The position numbers and the translations under genes are program-made. DNA of 64,000 bases, from contig VZTG01005155.1 in NCBI GenBank assembly GCA_013397845.1, positions 242,907 to 306,906 on the forward strand. Direction: 5' to 3'. Below the pieces are notes generated by a model that was not told the DNA's origin, searched no databases, and was given only the letters and a program-made list of their open reading frames with translations. Positions 30,323 to 41,138 of the stretch are shown piece by piece (within the stretch, counting starts at the first letter, position 1; the number at the start of each line of letters is the position of its first letter). The DNA is from Melanocharis versteri. Its lineage: Eukaryota; Chordata; Aves; Passeriformes; Melanocharitidae.

Positions 30323-32969
30323 TCACATTCCAAGCTTGTGCTGCCCCTTATGCTTCTCCAGCAGTTTTTTGGTGGGCAGCACCACATTACACTTTGCACA
30401 CTTGTACTTCTTTTTGTGCGTTTTTATGTGCTTTTGGAAAGCGTGTTTATCCATCGTGGAATACCTGCACTTCCTGCAGTGCAGCTTGAGGTGAGTCAGC
30501 AAGTGGCGCTTGAGGTGGCTGGAGGTGCGGAAAGCCAGGGAACACTGCCCGCACTGGAACGGCTTCTCCCCCGTGTGGATCCTAGGTGGAGCTTCAGGTT
30601 CCCATTGTGGGCAGTGCAATAGCCACACTCCTCACACCTGTACATCTTGACAGGCAGCTCTTTGTGCTCGTAGAGGCAGCCAGGAGAGGAGGTTCCCTCC
30701 CCGGTGTGCGAAGCCAGGTGCTGCTTCAAGGACAACCATTTGTTGGTTGAGTAGTCACAGCTCGTGCACTTGAAATGCTCCATATTCAAATGTGTGAGTC
30801 TGTGCCTTTTCAGGTGACTGGAAGTACGGAACTTCATCTGACAAACGGTGCAGCTGTAGGGCTTCTCACCTGTGTGAGTTCTGATGTGGAGTTCCAGGTT
30901 GCTTAAAATGCCAGTAGCGTAGCTGCACTCTGCACACTGATATAAGAGTGGCTGACTTCCTGCTCGCACATCATTTGCTGTACCCCTCTGAACACCTTGC
31001 TGAACTCCACAGACTTCTGAACCAAGCAAGGAGCTGTTTGAGCCTATGCGGGAATCAAAATCCCTTTCTGGATATGTGCCTCCATGGATTTCACGATGCA
31101 ATTCAAGATTCTCTAAACACCTCTCTACAAAGAGGCAACTTCCAAACTCCTGTCCATTTTTCACATGAAGAAGGCTGTGCTTCTGCAAATGGTTTGATGT
31201 TTTAAATGCCTTATTGCACTCTTTACACACAAATGGTCTTTCATCCGTGTGTATCTTTAGGTGCAGCCTGAAGTTTTTAGGAACACCAGTAACATAACTG
31301 CAGTGCTGGCATCTGTATGTCTGGAATGTATTGAAATTGGAAGGACACGTATCCTCCCAGTTTTCCACAAAGTTACGATATGAAGCACCATCTTGCACTT
31401 GTGAATGAGAGGCCTCTGATTTGAAGAAAGGTTCCTCTTTGTAAGTGACAGTGTCCATTTGGTAAGAAGTCCAAGGAACTTCTAATCTATTCCCAGTAAC
31501 AGTGAGGCTGTTGTTTCCTTGGCTGTTTTCAAGGAATTTCTTTCCAGGGCATATTTTCTTATTGTCCCACACGTCACCTGCTTGCTCAAACTCTACTTCT
31601 GAAGCCAAGATTCCCCCATCCAGACAATCATTTTCTCTACCAAAAGGAGAGTGAGAAACATGGCCCTGAGATTCATCATCAGCTTTGCGTATTTTGCTTT
31701 TACAGTATTTATTGCTCTGACTCGAATAACCATTAGCCTTTAACTGTTCATGAAATTTCTTGTGAAAGCTGAGATGTCCTTTAGTGTAGAACACCAGGTT
31801 ACATTCATCACATGTGTAATTCTTTGGAGGTCTTTCAGTTCCCTTTCTCCCACTCAGGCAGTCGGGTTGCTGTGCTTGGCACGTTCCTGGCCCTGCATGT
31901 ATTCTCCTGTGTCTCTCCAACCCTGAGGTGCTGGTGAATGCTGCCTGGCAGAGGTCACAGGAATATGGTCTATCCCCTGTGTGGACATGGCTGTGCCTCA
32001 CCATGCTTGCGAAATACAAAGAAAAAAAGGTGCAAAACCTGCATTGGTAGAGCTTATAGCCAGCATGCCAGTACATGTGATTTAACAGGTAGGACAAGCT
32101 GCTGCAGGAGTAATCACACTGAGGGCACTGGTAAGGTGGTCTCTCCTTGTGTCCCTTCATGTGATGAATAAAACTTCTAGGATTTGATGAAGCAAAGAAA
32201 CAAATTCTGCAGGAAAAGCTAACTGGCACATCCAGAGGTGTGAAGTCCCTGGCAATTTTAATGAAAAATTTCTTGTATTTACTTTCTTTTTTCTTAGTCT
32301 CAGATTCTCCTTCTTCAGATCTTTTCTGCCTCTCTTTTCTCACACTTATTCTATTTTTTCTTGCCTTTTGCAACCTAGCAATCTTCTTATGAAGTTTAAG
32401 GTGATTCTTAAGATTGAAAGAAAAGAAAAAAGTTCGTTTACAAAAGCAGCATTTATGTATTTTCTTATCTTTATGAGCTGAATAAATATGTTTCTTCAGG
32501 TGCGCACTGCATTTATACACAGAACTACAAAACCTGCACTTGAAACTCGATCTTTCATTCTCCTTTGTAAAACAAGATGTTTTAGGAAGAGGTGTGATGG
32601 TCACACTATCATTCAGCCATGTTAAACCTTCTTGCTGGCTCTGGAACTCTTTTGGGCTTGCATGAGAAGAAACAACTTTTTGTTGCCGGAATCTTTTCCT
32701 AGGGAATGGTGTTAACATCTTGTAAATATGCTCTCCAGTAGTATTTGATTCAGCAGAAGTGGAAGCATTCACATCAGGTTCCCCTACATTTTCTAGATGT
32801 TCCTTAAAAGTAGGAGAACATCCATTAAGAAATGGATCAGAACAATTGTAGGTAAATTTATCTTCTTCTTTCAAGCCATGTTCCAAAAGAGAACTCAGAG
32901 TTTCGTCTTCAAATTTGCTTATTTTCCCGTCATCAATTTCATTATCTCCATTCTTTGAGGAATCAGGAT
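30323..32969 (-). CDS. Zinc-finger gene coding exon 3 (finger array, frameshifted)
   Basis: Begins DPDSSKNGDNEIDDG after a TTGTAG acceptor. Fingers start with FKCRFCSSVYKCSAHL near 32540 and end with YKCAKCNVVLPTKKLLEKH near 30330. The frame breaks between 30583 and 30584 within the linker after YRCEECGYCTAHNGNLKLHL. The downstream RIHTGEKPFQCGQC and later fingers are intact in the shifted frame. Confidence 0.9.
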
Positions 32970-34529
32970 CTACAAGATAAAAAGTCACATTTCATATGAT
33001 CACAAATATTCATGATCAATTCGTAGTAATAATCGCAAACTGCCCAATGATTTGCTTGCTCTTCACTACTTCTACTTCCTTATTATTTCCCCCTCTCCAA
33101 TTCTTTTCCCTAATGCCTCTCTTCATGCTCCCCTCTGCCCCCAACATTTAAATGTTGCTTCTAGTTAGAAGCCTCCTTCTTTCCCACTTTCTATTTTCAC
33201 TCAAGACTCTGAATTTCACAGGACAACACCACATCCAGTTTTTAACAAAACATCTTTATGCCAGAATTCCTATCAAAGTACTGACACCAAACTTTGCTAA
33301 TGCTCCATTCTCACAAATACCATGTTTTTTCTGTGTTTTTCTTTTGAGAACATTTCCCTGATGAAATGGGTTTTTTTTTCTCATAGCAGGAGAATGACAA
33401 AGTACCAACTTCTTGCAGTTTCACTACCTTTCACAAGAGTCTGTGAAGGAACTGAGCATACTCCAGGCAATATTTTCCTTCTGCTGCATTCATTAATCTA
33501 ATTTGAAATGCTTACTCTAAGAGAAACTGGTTTCACAGCGTTTCTATACAATTTCTTATTTCAAAAACTCAAGATTTACCGTATTTCTTAAACTCTCGCA
33601 CTAATCTTATTACTATATTACCTTCCATTTTAACAATTATCTTCAATTCCTCGTGGATTTCTGGTTGTTTCTGTGGACTGCCATCAAAAAGAGCACTTGC
33701 AATACTGACAGGTTCTTCTTCATGCTTGGGTACCACTACCAACGTCTCAACAGTTTCAGCTCTGTCACAGTCAGCCGAGGAGAGGTGAGGAGGAATCTTC
33801 TGAAAGCCATCATTATCACCACAATCTTCTCCATCACTGTATTTCATTATCTCTGGAAGCTCTGTTTTGCAAGACGATGTAGGTAACATGCAATTTTGAC
33901 CATATTTATCCATATCTGCATCACATCCATCACTTAAAGATAATTTTGACGTGTTACACACACTCTCAGCAAACCATTTATCCTCAGAGTATTTAATACA
34001 ATTATCTTCATTTGAAACAGTTTTGTTTGCATACCAACTGCCTACACCGCTACTGTCGTTTGAAGGCTCCACTTCACTTTTTAAGCAAAGGCTGTTTAAT
34101 TTAAACACCTGCTCCACCTCGGGAATGGACACTTCCTGGTCCTTATCACCATCCTGGAGAAAATCCTCATCGCTCAGCACAAACACAGTGATTGGCAGCA
34201 CGGTCTCAAATACCTCCGGCTCTGCGAGCAGAAACAAACAATTACCGCAAGCCTCCAAAAAAACCCCGGCGGCAGCGCGTCCACCATAATCCACCCGCAT
34301 CCGCAGTGCGCATGCGCGCGCCCCGCCGCTTCGCCCCGTTCCCGCCGTCGCCACTTTCCGCCATCCCTCGGGCAACCCCGCTCCCGCGGGAGCCGCGCTG
34401 GGTCCCTGCCCAGGCCCGCAGCCCCTTACCGCTGTCTTCGGCCGGCTGCGGGATTCCGTCCCCGGCCGGCTGCGGCACTCCCGGCTCCGCCGGCATCTCC
34501 GGGCCGCTCCGCTGCGGGACTCGAACCAT
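30323..34529 (-). CDS. Large C2H2 zinc-finger protein, 3 coding exons, apparent frameshift
   Basis: Likely nuclear sequence-specific DNA-binding protein. Exons 34430-34529, 33580-34221 and 30323-32969 join in frame by GT-AG introns. As written the frame stops at 30496 (about 1071 residues). One missing base between 30583 and 30584 shifts the frame inside a finger, and the rest of the array continues in another frame to 30323 (about 1129 residues if read across). The N-terminal part is acidic and lacks any KRAB, SCAN or BTB domain I can recognise; it has a SUMO-type VKME motif near its end. Sixteen finger positions follow, all C-x2-C...H, with one additional degenerate finger. Linkers of TGEKP type are few (HTGDRPY, HTDERPF, HTGEKPY, HTGEKPF). 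The first ATG (34529) has a second in-frame ATG at 34496-34494. I could not assign an ortholog, so no symbol is given. Confidence 0.9.
33580..34221 (-). CDS. Zinc-finger gene coding exon 2
   Basis: Encodes EPEVFETVLPITVFVLSDED through LVREFKKY, about 214 acidic, Ser-rich residues without fingers. The acceptor is CTCGCAG and the donor GTAAAT; phase 1 at both ends. Confidence 0.85.
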
Positions 34530-34660
34530 CGGGCCTGCGCGCCTGCGCAGCGGGGCGGGGGCGGTGCCGGTGCCGCTGGCGCCTCAGGGTCTGAGGGAGA
34601 GGCGGGGGCGCGGCCTGAGGAATGCGGGGGGTGGGCTCCGCGCTCTGAGGCTTTCCAATG
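34240..34660 (-). promoter_or_regulatory. CpG-island promoter of the zinc-finger gene
   Basis: CpG-dense sequence over exon 1 and the start of intron 1. A perfect NRF1-type palindrome TGCGCATGCGCG lies at 34307-34318 in intron 1. A GC box (GGGGCGGGG) and another NRF1-like half site lie just upstream of the ATG, near 34533-34563. No TATA box is seen. Confidence 0.7.
34430..34529 (-). CDS. Zinc-finger gene coding exon 1
   Basis: Encodes MVRVPQRSGPEMPAEPG followed by a repeated PQPA pattern and EDS, inside a CpG island. The donor is GTAAGG and the exon ends in phase 1. An internal Met could be the real start. Confidence 0.75.
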
Positions 34661-35095
34661 TGGGTTAAAACTCAGTTTTAAACGTGCTCTTAGGTGGTTT
34701 AGAAACTCCGTTTAATCCCCCACCTGGGCCAGGGAGCCCCCAGCCCTGGGCAGAATTGTTCGAATGCTCTGCGAAACCTATTCCCGGTTTAAGCAATTTT
34801 GATCGGTTGCTATTTCTTTTTCTGTAAAATTAGATCTCAGCTAATACCGGTCATACTCTTAAGATCGGAATTGTGCCAACAATAAGGCACTCCCTTGCTG
34901 GGGACAGACAGAATCACAAAATAATCGCAGGCAGGAGTCACAAAATTCGTGGAAACACACAACAGCACCTTTGGTTTCATCCTGTTCTCCTTGGCTGTTC
35001 AGGCTGAAAGTGGAAAATACATGAACCTGTGTGCATACATATTTACATGTGAAGAGCTGTAAGTCTTTATGTAAGTACATAAATTTATACACATG

Positions 35096-35177
35096 CAGGG
35101 TGTCCCTGCCCATGGCAGGGTGGTTGGAACGAGATGGTCTCTAAGGTGCCTTCCAACAAAAACCATTCTGTGATTCC
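35096..35177 (+). mobile_element. CR1 LINE tail
   Basis: Forward GTGTCCCTGCCCATGGCAGG to ATTCTGTGATTCC. It abuts an oppositely oriented CR1. Confidence 0.8.
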
Positions 35178-35310
35178 GTGAGTTGGGGCTGGAAGGAACC
35201 TCAGGAGATCAGCCTGTCCAACCCCCCTGTCAAGGCAGGGTCACCTGGAGCCGCTGACACAGGACCGTGTCCAGGTGGGTTTGGAATGTCTCCAGAGAAG
35301 GACTTTTGTA
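35178..35310 (-). mobile_element. CR1 LINE fragment, opposite orientation
   Basis: Reverse GGGGCTGGAAGGAACCTCAG and CAGGACCGTGTCCAGGTGGG, joined tail to tail to the copy at 35096-35177. Confidence 0.7.
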
Positions 35311-36111
35311 CATGGTGCCGCACCCATTTGTAGGAACATTTGTTCAGTTCGTGAAATTTAGGCAGCATCTTTTTTATTTTCAAGTAGAACTGATGAAACC
35401 TCGAGGCAGAAGCATTTCTAACATCCTCCTGACTGGACGTATTAAATTATGCAAAGATGAGAGGAATATTGGGTTCTGTGTTTTAGCTCTCGGGAGTTTG
35501 GGGATCTCTGCAGAGTGAGAAGACTTGTTGATACTTCAATGTGAGTGAAACAGATGCCAGGGTGAGCAGCATGTCTTGCATAGACTTTTTGCTCCCTGAG
35601 CAAGACATAGCATGTGAAAAAACAAAAGTAATAAAAAGGTCTCCTCCTGGCAGAACCGTCTGAATCTCCCCCACAAGATGGCTCTGCAGCTGCAGCCACA
35701 GGCTCTGCAAGGGAAAAACCTGGAAATTAAGGTTATTTCTCTTTTTTTAAAGCATTAACTTTAAAACAATCTTCTTTGAAAAATACCTCCCTCCCTAGAG
35801 AACCTGCAGAATTCTGTGAAAACTTTACAAAGATGTTAATCCAAGCCTTCTTCCTCGAAAGTGGCTCTTTCCACTCTTTTTCATAAAGGAACAATGACTC
35901 TCAGCCTAGTACTTCCTGATGCCATCATCCAGTGAATAAAGTGACCATGAAATGGCTTAGGAATGAATCTGGTCAGCCTGGACTTCATCTGTCTTTTCAA
36001 GCTGTTTGCACAAAACTGCCTTCTGCAAATTCAGCTTGCAATGGAGTGATCTTGTATTGGAACTGTGCTTGTGCCTACACTCTAGCGTGAAAAAAGTTGT
36101 GGAAAGTATCT

Positions 36112-36390
36112 TGAAAGGAATAGGACAGGGGGAAATGGCTTTAAGATGGAAGAGGGTGGATTTCGAATGGGTATTAGGAAAAAAATTCTTCCCTGTGAGG
36201 GTGATGAGGCTCTGGCACAGGTTGCCCAGGGAAGCTGTGGCTGCCCCATCCCTGGAAGTGTCCAAGGCCAGGTTGGATGGGGCTTGGGGCAACCTGGGAT
36301 AGTGGAAGGTGTCCCTGCCCATGCCAGGGAGTTGGAATGAGATGATCCTTGAGGTTTCTTCCAACCCAAACCATTCTGTGATTATGTGAA
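36112..36390 (+). mobile_element. CR1 LINE 3' fragment
   Basis: Forward GGACAGGGGGAAATGGCTTT, ATTCTTCCCTGTGAGGG, ending CCATTCTGTGATTATGTG. Confidence 0.9.
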
Positions 36391-37669
36391 ATATTGGATA
36401 CGATGAGAAATTGAAGCAACCCCAATAAATGGTGATTATTTGAAGTGTGGATTTTTGACATCTTTGTGGCCGGAATGGTGCACATATGTACCTCAACTAA
36501 ACTGACCTAAAATGTGTAACTTCAGAGTGTAGTCATCTTAGACTGCTTCTAGGGCAAGTGGGTTTTATCCTCATACATTTAATGCTGTAGGTTGGAAGGG
36601 CCTGTGACTATAATTTCATAAGGTCTTACATCGGTATCCTTCACTTGACCAGCCAGGGCCCATAACAGAAATTTCAGCTGGAAATATGGTTGAGCAAAAA
36701 TCCTGAAAGTCAAGGCATAATGTCACCTTTAAACGAGGGAGGTCAGAGAATTGTTCCTGGGAAAATAATATAAGTGCAGTTATGGTCTAGCAATAAGAGC
36801 AGAAGTGGTAGCTGAATACAAATCCATCTGGAAAAGCATAGAAAAGAGGCTGCATAAGTTGTAAATGAAGTTATTGATTAATATCAGCTAATATAAAAAG
36901 GAAGGTATGTCCTGAAGGGTTGCTCAGCCCAATTTCAGCTGCATTAGGACTGTGAACTACAGGGACTGGGAGCTTTTTAACAGCCCAGATGTTGCAGTAA
37001 CAAACCAAGGCTTAGTAACTAAATGGCTTCTTTTACTGTAAAACCTGCTGGGTTGTTTTTCTCACACTGCCATTAACTCTTTTTTTAAAATTTTTTTTGT
37101 CCCTTTTTGAAAACAGCTCCACTGAAGTCTGTTCCAGAGGGAAGAGAAGAAAACACATCAGTGAGGACAAAGACCTGAGCAACACTTAGGGACAGAGGCT
37201 TCTCACACCAAATGCCCACAGAGAGATGCAGCTGAGGACTGAGAGCCACACAAATCTCAGCACACTCTGCTTTCCAATACCTTCTGCCGCAAGCAGATCC
37301 TCTTATCCCTCAGTTCACCTTGAACTTGTGGAAATTGCAAGACTAGTAAAAAAATTCAGTCTTACAGTTAGGGCACAGGAGCCAGGAAGTTTGATTTCCA
37401 TTCCTGTTTTTTCTGCAGGTTTGTGAAAATCCCTATTTGCAGAGTGTTTCAAGCTCTTCACATTGCTTTAAGAGAACAGAGCAGTGCTCTTATCTGTTTG
37501 CAGCTCTCAGTATTGGAAGCAGAGCTTGATTTATTGCCAAACGCAGCATTTCCCTAAATCTGGAGACAAATATATCCAAGGTAGAACTCGGGAAAACCTG
37601 GAAATACAGAGCCTTTTCTCTGGCAAATTGAGCATGGTCTATTCTACTGATTTTGCTCTTTTTTCTCTT

Positions 37670-37817
37670 CATAGAATTATGGAATAGTTTAAGGTAGTTT
37701 TAAAGGTCATTGAATCCAACCCTGCTGCCATGGTCAGGGACACTTTCCACTATCCCAGGTTGCTCCAAGCCCCTTCCAACCTGGCCTTTAACACTTCCAG
37801 GGATGGGGCAGTTCTCT
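37670..37817 (-). mobile_element. CR1 LINE 3' fragment
   Basis: Reverse CATAGAATTATGGAATAG to CTTCCAGGGATGGGGCAG. Confidence 0.85.
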
Positions 37818-38590
37818 CGTACCTTTCTGATGTGAAAGACAGAGAATCTCTGCCAGCAAGGACAGAGAACTTCTGAATCTGGTCTGAACAAACTTAGCCC
37901 AAAACTGAATTATGGAGTTTCTTGCAGTTTGAGAGAGAAACAAATGTGGCAAAGGAAATCTCAGCTTGAAAGTTCCAGCATAACAAGACCTCATTGTGGA
38001 AAGTGTGAGAAAATCTTAATAGAGGGTGTTGGTGCCTCCACCTTCTATAATAATTTGAAAACTGAACATTAAAATACTGACAGTAACAGAGGGTAATGAG
38101 CCATTGCTTGTTAAAAATAATACTGTAGGAAAAGGTTAGCTCTTTGGGAAAACAAATGCCTGTGGATTGACAAAGTTAATCATAAAAATAAGTGTATTGC
38201 TGCCAAATTGCCAGTTGCTGGGTAACCCACAGGTGAAGGGAAGTGCATTTGCTTAGTGGCAGGAATTTAATGATTCACCGTCTGGGTGAAGTTTTCTTCA
38301 GTGGAGCGTGCAAGACTTTTATTTAGACAATGCAGTCGACCTGCTCCATTTGACCAGCTAATCTCTCTCTAGACTCCATTGATAATATTGGCAGCAAGCT
38401 AAATTCAGTTATCTGAGTATGAATAACAGTAAAAAGTTCCCTTATTAGTTTTGCTGAATCCCTAATGGACTTAAAATAACTTTAAAGGACACTTCCACAC
38501 CAGATAAGATAAAATAGCATAATTAGTTTGTGGAAAAGCTGCTTCCTAGGCACAAGGTTTGGAGGCCAACCTCGAAACATGATCAACAGA

Positions 38591-38592
<2 letters not shown>

Positions 38593-38626
<34 letters not shown>
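38593..38626. repeat. T34 homopolymer
   Basis: Thirty-four consecutive T on the plus strand, by far the longest homopolymer here. It could be a retroposed poly(A) on the minus strand or simple slippage. Confidence 0.9.
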
Positions 38627-38630
<4 letters not shown>

Positions 38631-38732
38631 GAGCAAGGCAGAAGTGCCTCACTCTAAACAGAGAACGTTCTATTTGCTTTTAACTGGATATTATTTGATT
38701 GTTTAGCTTATTTTTCACATGGTTTTTGCACT

Positions 38733-38943
38733 AAATTCTTCCCTGTGAGGGTGATGAGACACTGGAACAGGCTGCCCAGAGAAGATGTGGCTGCCCCTGG
38801 ACCCCTGGAAGTGTCCAAGGCCAGGTTGGATGGGCCTTGGAGCAACCTGGGAGAGTGGAAGGTGTCCCTGCCCATGGCAGAGGCTGAAACGAGATGAGCT
38901 TTAAAGTCCCTTCAACCCAAACCATTTATGACTCTATGATTTT
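38733..38943 (+). mobile_element. CR1 LINE 3' fragment
   Basis: Forward AATTCTTCCCTGTGAGGGTG to GACTCTATGATTTTG, about 100 bases after the T tract. Confidence 0.9.
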
Positions 38944-39837
38944 GTGTGGCAGGGCTTTGCTGCTGATTGGAGGCCTTTGGGTTTCATCTGGTCATTCCCT
39001 ATTGTGAATTCCTGTTACCCTCCCAAACTGGGTGATTAGGGACATCTTCCATTAGCCAGGTTACTCTGGCTGGGATCCAGGCAAACCAAAGTTCTCCTAC
39101 ACAGTTTCCAGGTGCAGTTTAGGCGTTAGCATGGGCCAGGGATAATTTTCCCAGAAGAGAAATAAATAGAATGAATGAGCAGAGAAGATTAATGTACAAA
39201 AATCCGATGAGAACCTCTGGCACCCATGATGCCATCTAGAAAGATGTTTGCTATAACATGTAAGTAACTTTTTGTTTGTGTGTTTCAAAAGATTTCTTAA
39301 AAAGTCCCCCCCAAACCTGAACTATATGGTGATCAGATGTAGTTTATGGAATTATAGCCAGTCTGGTTACTTGTTTGCAGCTGGGAGGAGTGTTTCCACT
39401 AAAAGCAAAATAGATGAATGGTCTTTCAGCTGATTTTCGACTTTGTTTTGTATTCTGCAGCTGCTTCTAAATCACAGCAAAAATCAACAGTATTATTCAT
39501 GCTGACAAGGTTGAAAATGATGAAAAATTATGGAAAAGGAGAAGCCAAAGCTTTTTGTGTTTGCAACCTTTTCCTCAGCTAAACACGTCAGGTCCCTCCT
39601 GGCCTATTTTTGTATTTTACTTCCAGCTTAGATTATTCCATTTTAAAATATTTTAGGTACTTTTTGCAGTTTTAGCAAGTGCAAAACATTGGGGTTTTTT
39701 CTGTAATTTTGCCTTGCATAAGTGGCAGTTACACAGCAATTTGGAAGTGATTGAGACATTCACCAAGAGCTATGGATTTCTCATTAGAGTGGGATCATTA
39801 CTAGGGTGACTGAGCAGCCTAAAGGCATTATATCTAT

Positions 39838-39972
39838 GTTTTTCCCTGTGAGGGTGGTGAGGCCCTGGCACAGGTTGCCCAGAGAAGCTGTGGCTGCCCC
39901 ATCCCTGGAAGTGTTCAAGGCCAGGCTGGACAGGGCTTGGAGCAATCTGGGATAGTGGAAGGTGTTCCTACC
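39838..39972 (+). mobile_element. CR1 LINE fragment lacking its tail
   Basis: Forward TTCCCTGTGAGGGTGGTGAG to GATAGTGGAAGGTGTTCCTA; the 3' end is missing. Confidence 0.85.
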
Positions 39973-40675
39973 TTCAGGAATCTCATTCTTTGTCTGTATT
40001 CATTCCTTATCGGTATTTATTTGTAGAATGTTTAAAAACAGAATCCAGATCTTGCCCCAAACAGGTCTGTATTTCCTGACAGATGATATGAATCCATACA
40101 TCTCAGATATGTCTGTTAAGTTCACAAAGTGCTCTGAGATTTCAAAATACAGCTATTATGGAAATAGCCATTGTTATTCTTGTTTTTAATAGCTGCTGAC
40201 AGTCAGGAATATTTTGAGGTAAGTGCCAAGCTAGAAGCTGTGATTCTGAATAGAGTTTTTCAAATACTCAAGGGCTCTATTATGTTTGAGGTAATTTGTC
40301 TGGACTGTCATCCCAGAAACATCTGGTATAAGGGGATCAGACTGGCACAACAAAGGCTGGCAGTGGTGCTCACATGTCCCCTTGTGGAGCCAGTTTATGG
40401 GTTTGGTTGTGCTAAAGATGTCAAACATTTGCATGGCTGTACTGAATTTTCTTGAGCTGTCTGAAACTCAGCATTTCTATTTCATGGCAAATGTCAAAGT
40501 TTCACTGTATGTTTTTATTCTTAGTGTGAACATACCCACAGTATAAAGCCTTTCCTGCCCATTTAGAAAAGTGTTGCTTTAAACAAAGAATAAATATATA
40601 GAGAAAAAATTCACTTCAAAATTAAACTACTAGTTAAAAGCTTATTTTGTTTGGTTTCTAGTCTTAGTATGAGGG

Positions 40676-41138
40676 GCTGGTGTGTGTCCGAAGGAGGACA
40701 ACGGAGCTGGGGAAGGGTCTGGAGCACGAGTCTGATGAGAAGCAGCTGAAGGAGCTGGGGGGGCTCAGCCTGGAGAAAAGGAGGCTCAGGGGGGGCCTTC
40801 TCACTCTCCACAACTCCCTGACAGGAGAGAGCAGCCAGCTGGGAGTTGGGCTCTGCTTCCAAGGAACAAGTGACAGGACAAGTGGAAACAGCCTCAAGTT
40901 GCACTCGGGGAGGTTTAGATTGGATATTAGGAAAAAAATTCTATATTAAATGGGTTATCAATTATTGGAATGGGCTACCCTGGACAGTGGTAGAGTCACC
41001 ATCACTGGAGGAATTTAGAAAACATGTAGATGTGGCACGTGGGGATGTGGTTTAGTGATGGGCTTGGCAGTGGTGGGTTAATGATTGCACTCAATGATCT
41101 TAGAGGTGGTTTTCTCTACCCTGAATGATTCTGTGATT
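40676..41138 (+). mobile_element. CR1 LINE fragment
   Basis: Forward copy with GGGGAAGGGTCTGGAGCACG, GGAGAAAAGGAGGCTCAGG and GAATGATTCTGTGATTC. Confidence 0.9.

Noticed and set aside
30323..34529. Reading the zinc-finger gene as a dead pseudogene
   Set aside because: Introns with proper splice sites, a CpG promoter and only one indel in about 3.4 kb of coding sequence argue for a functional gene or an assembly error.
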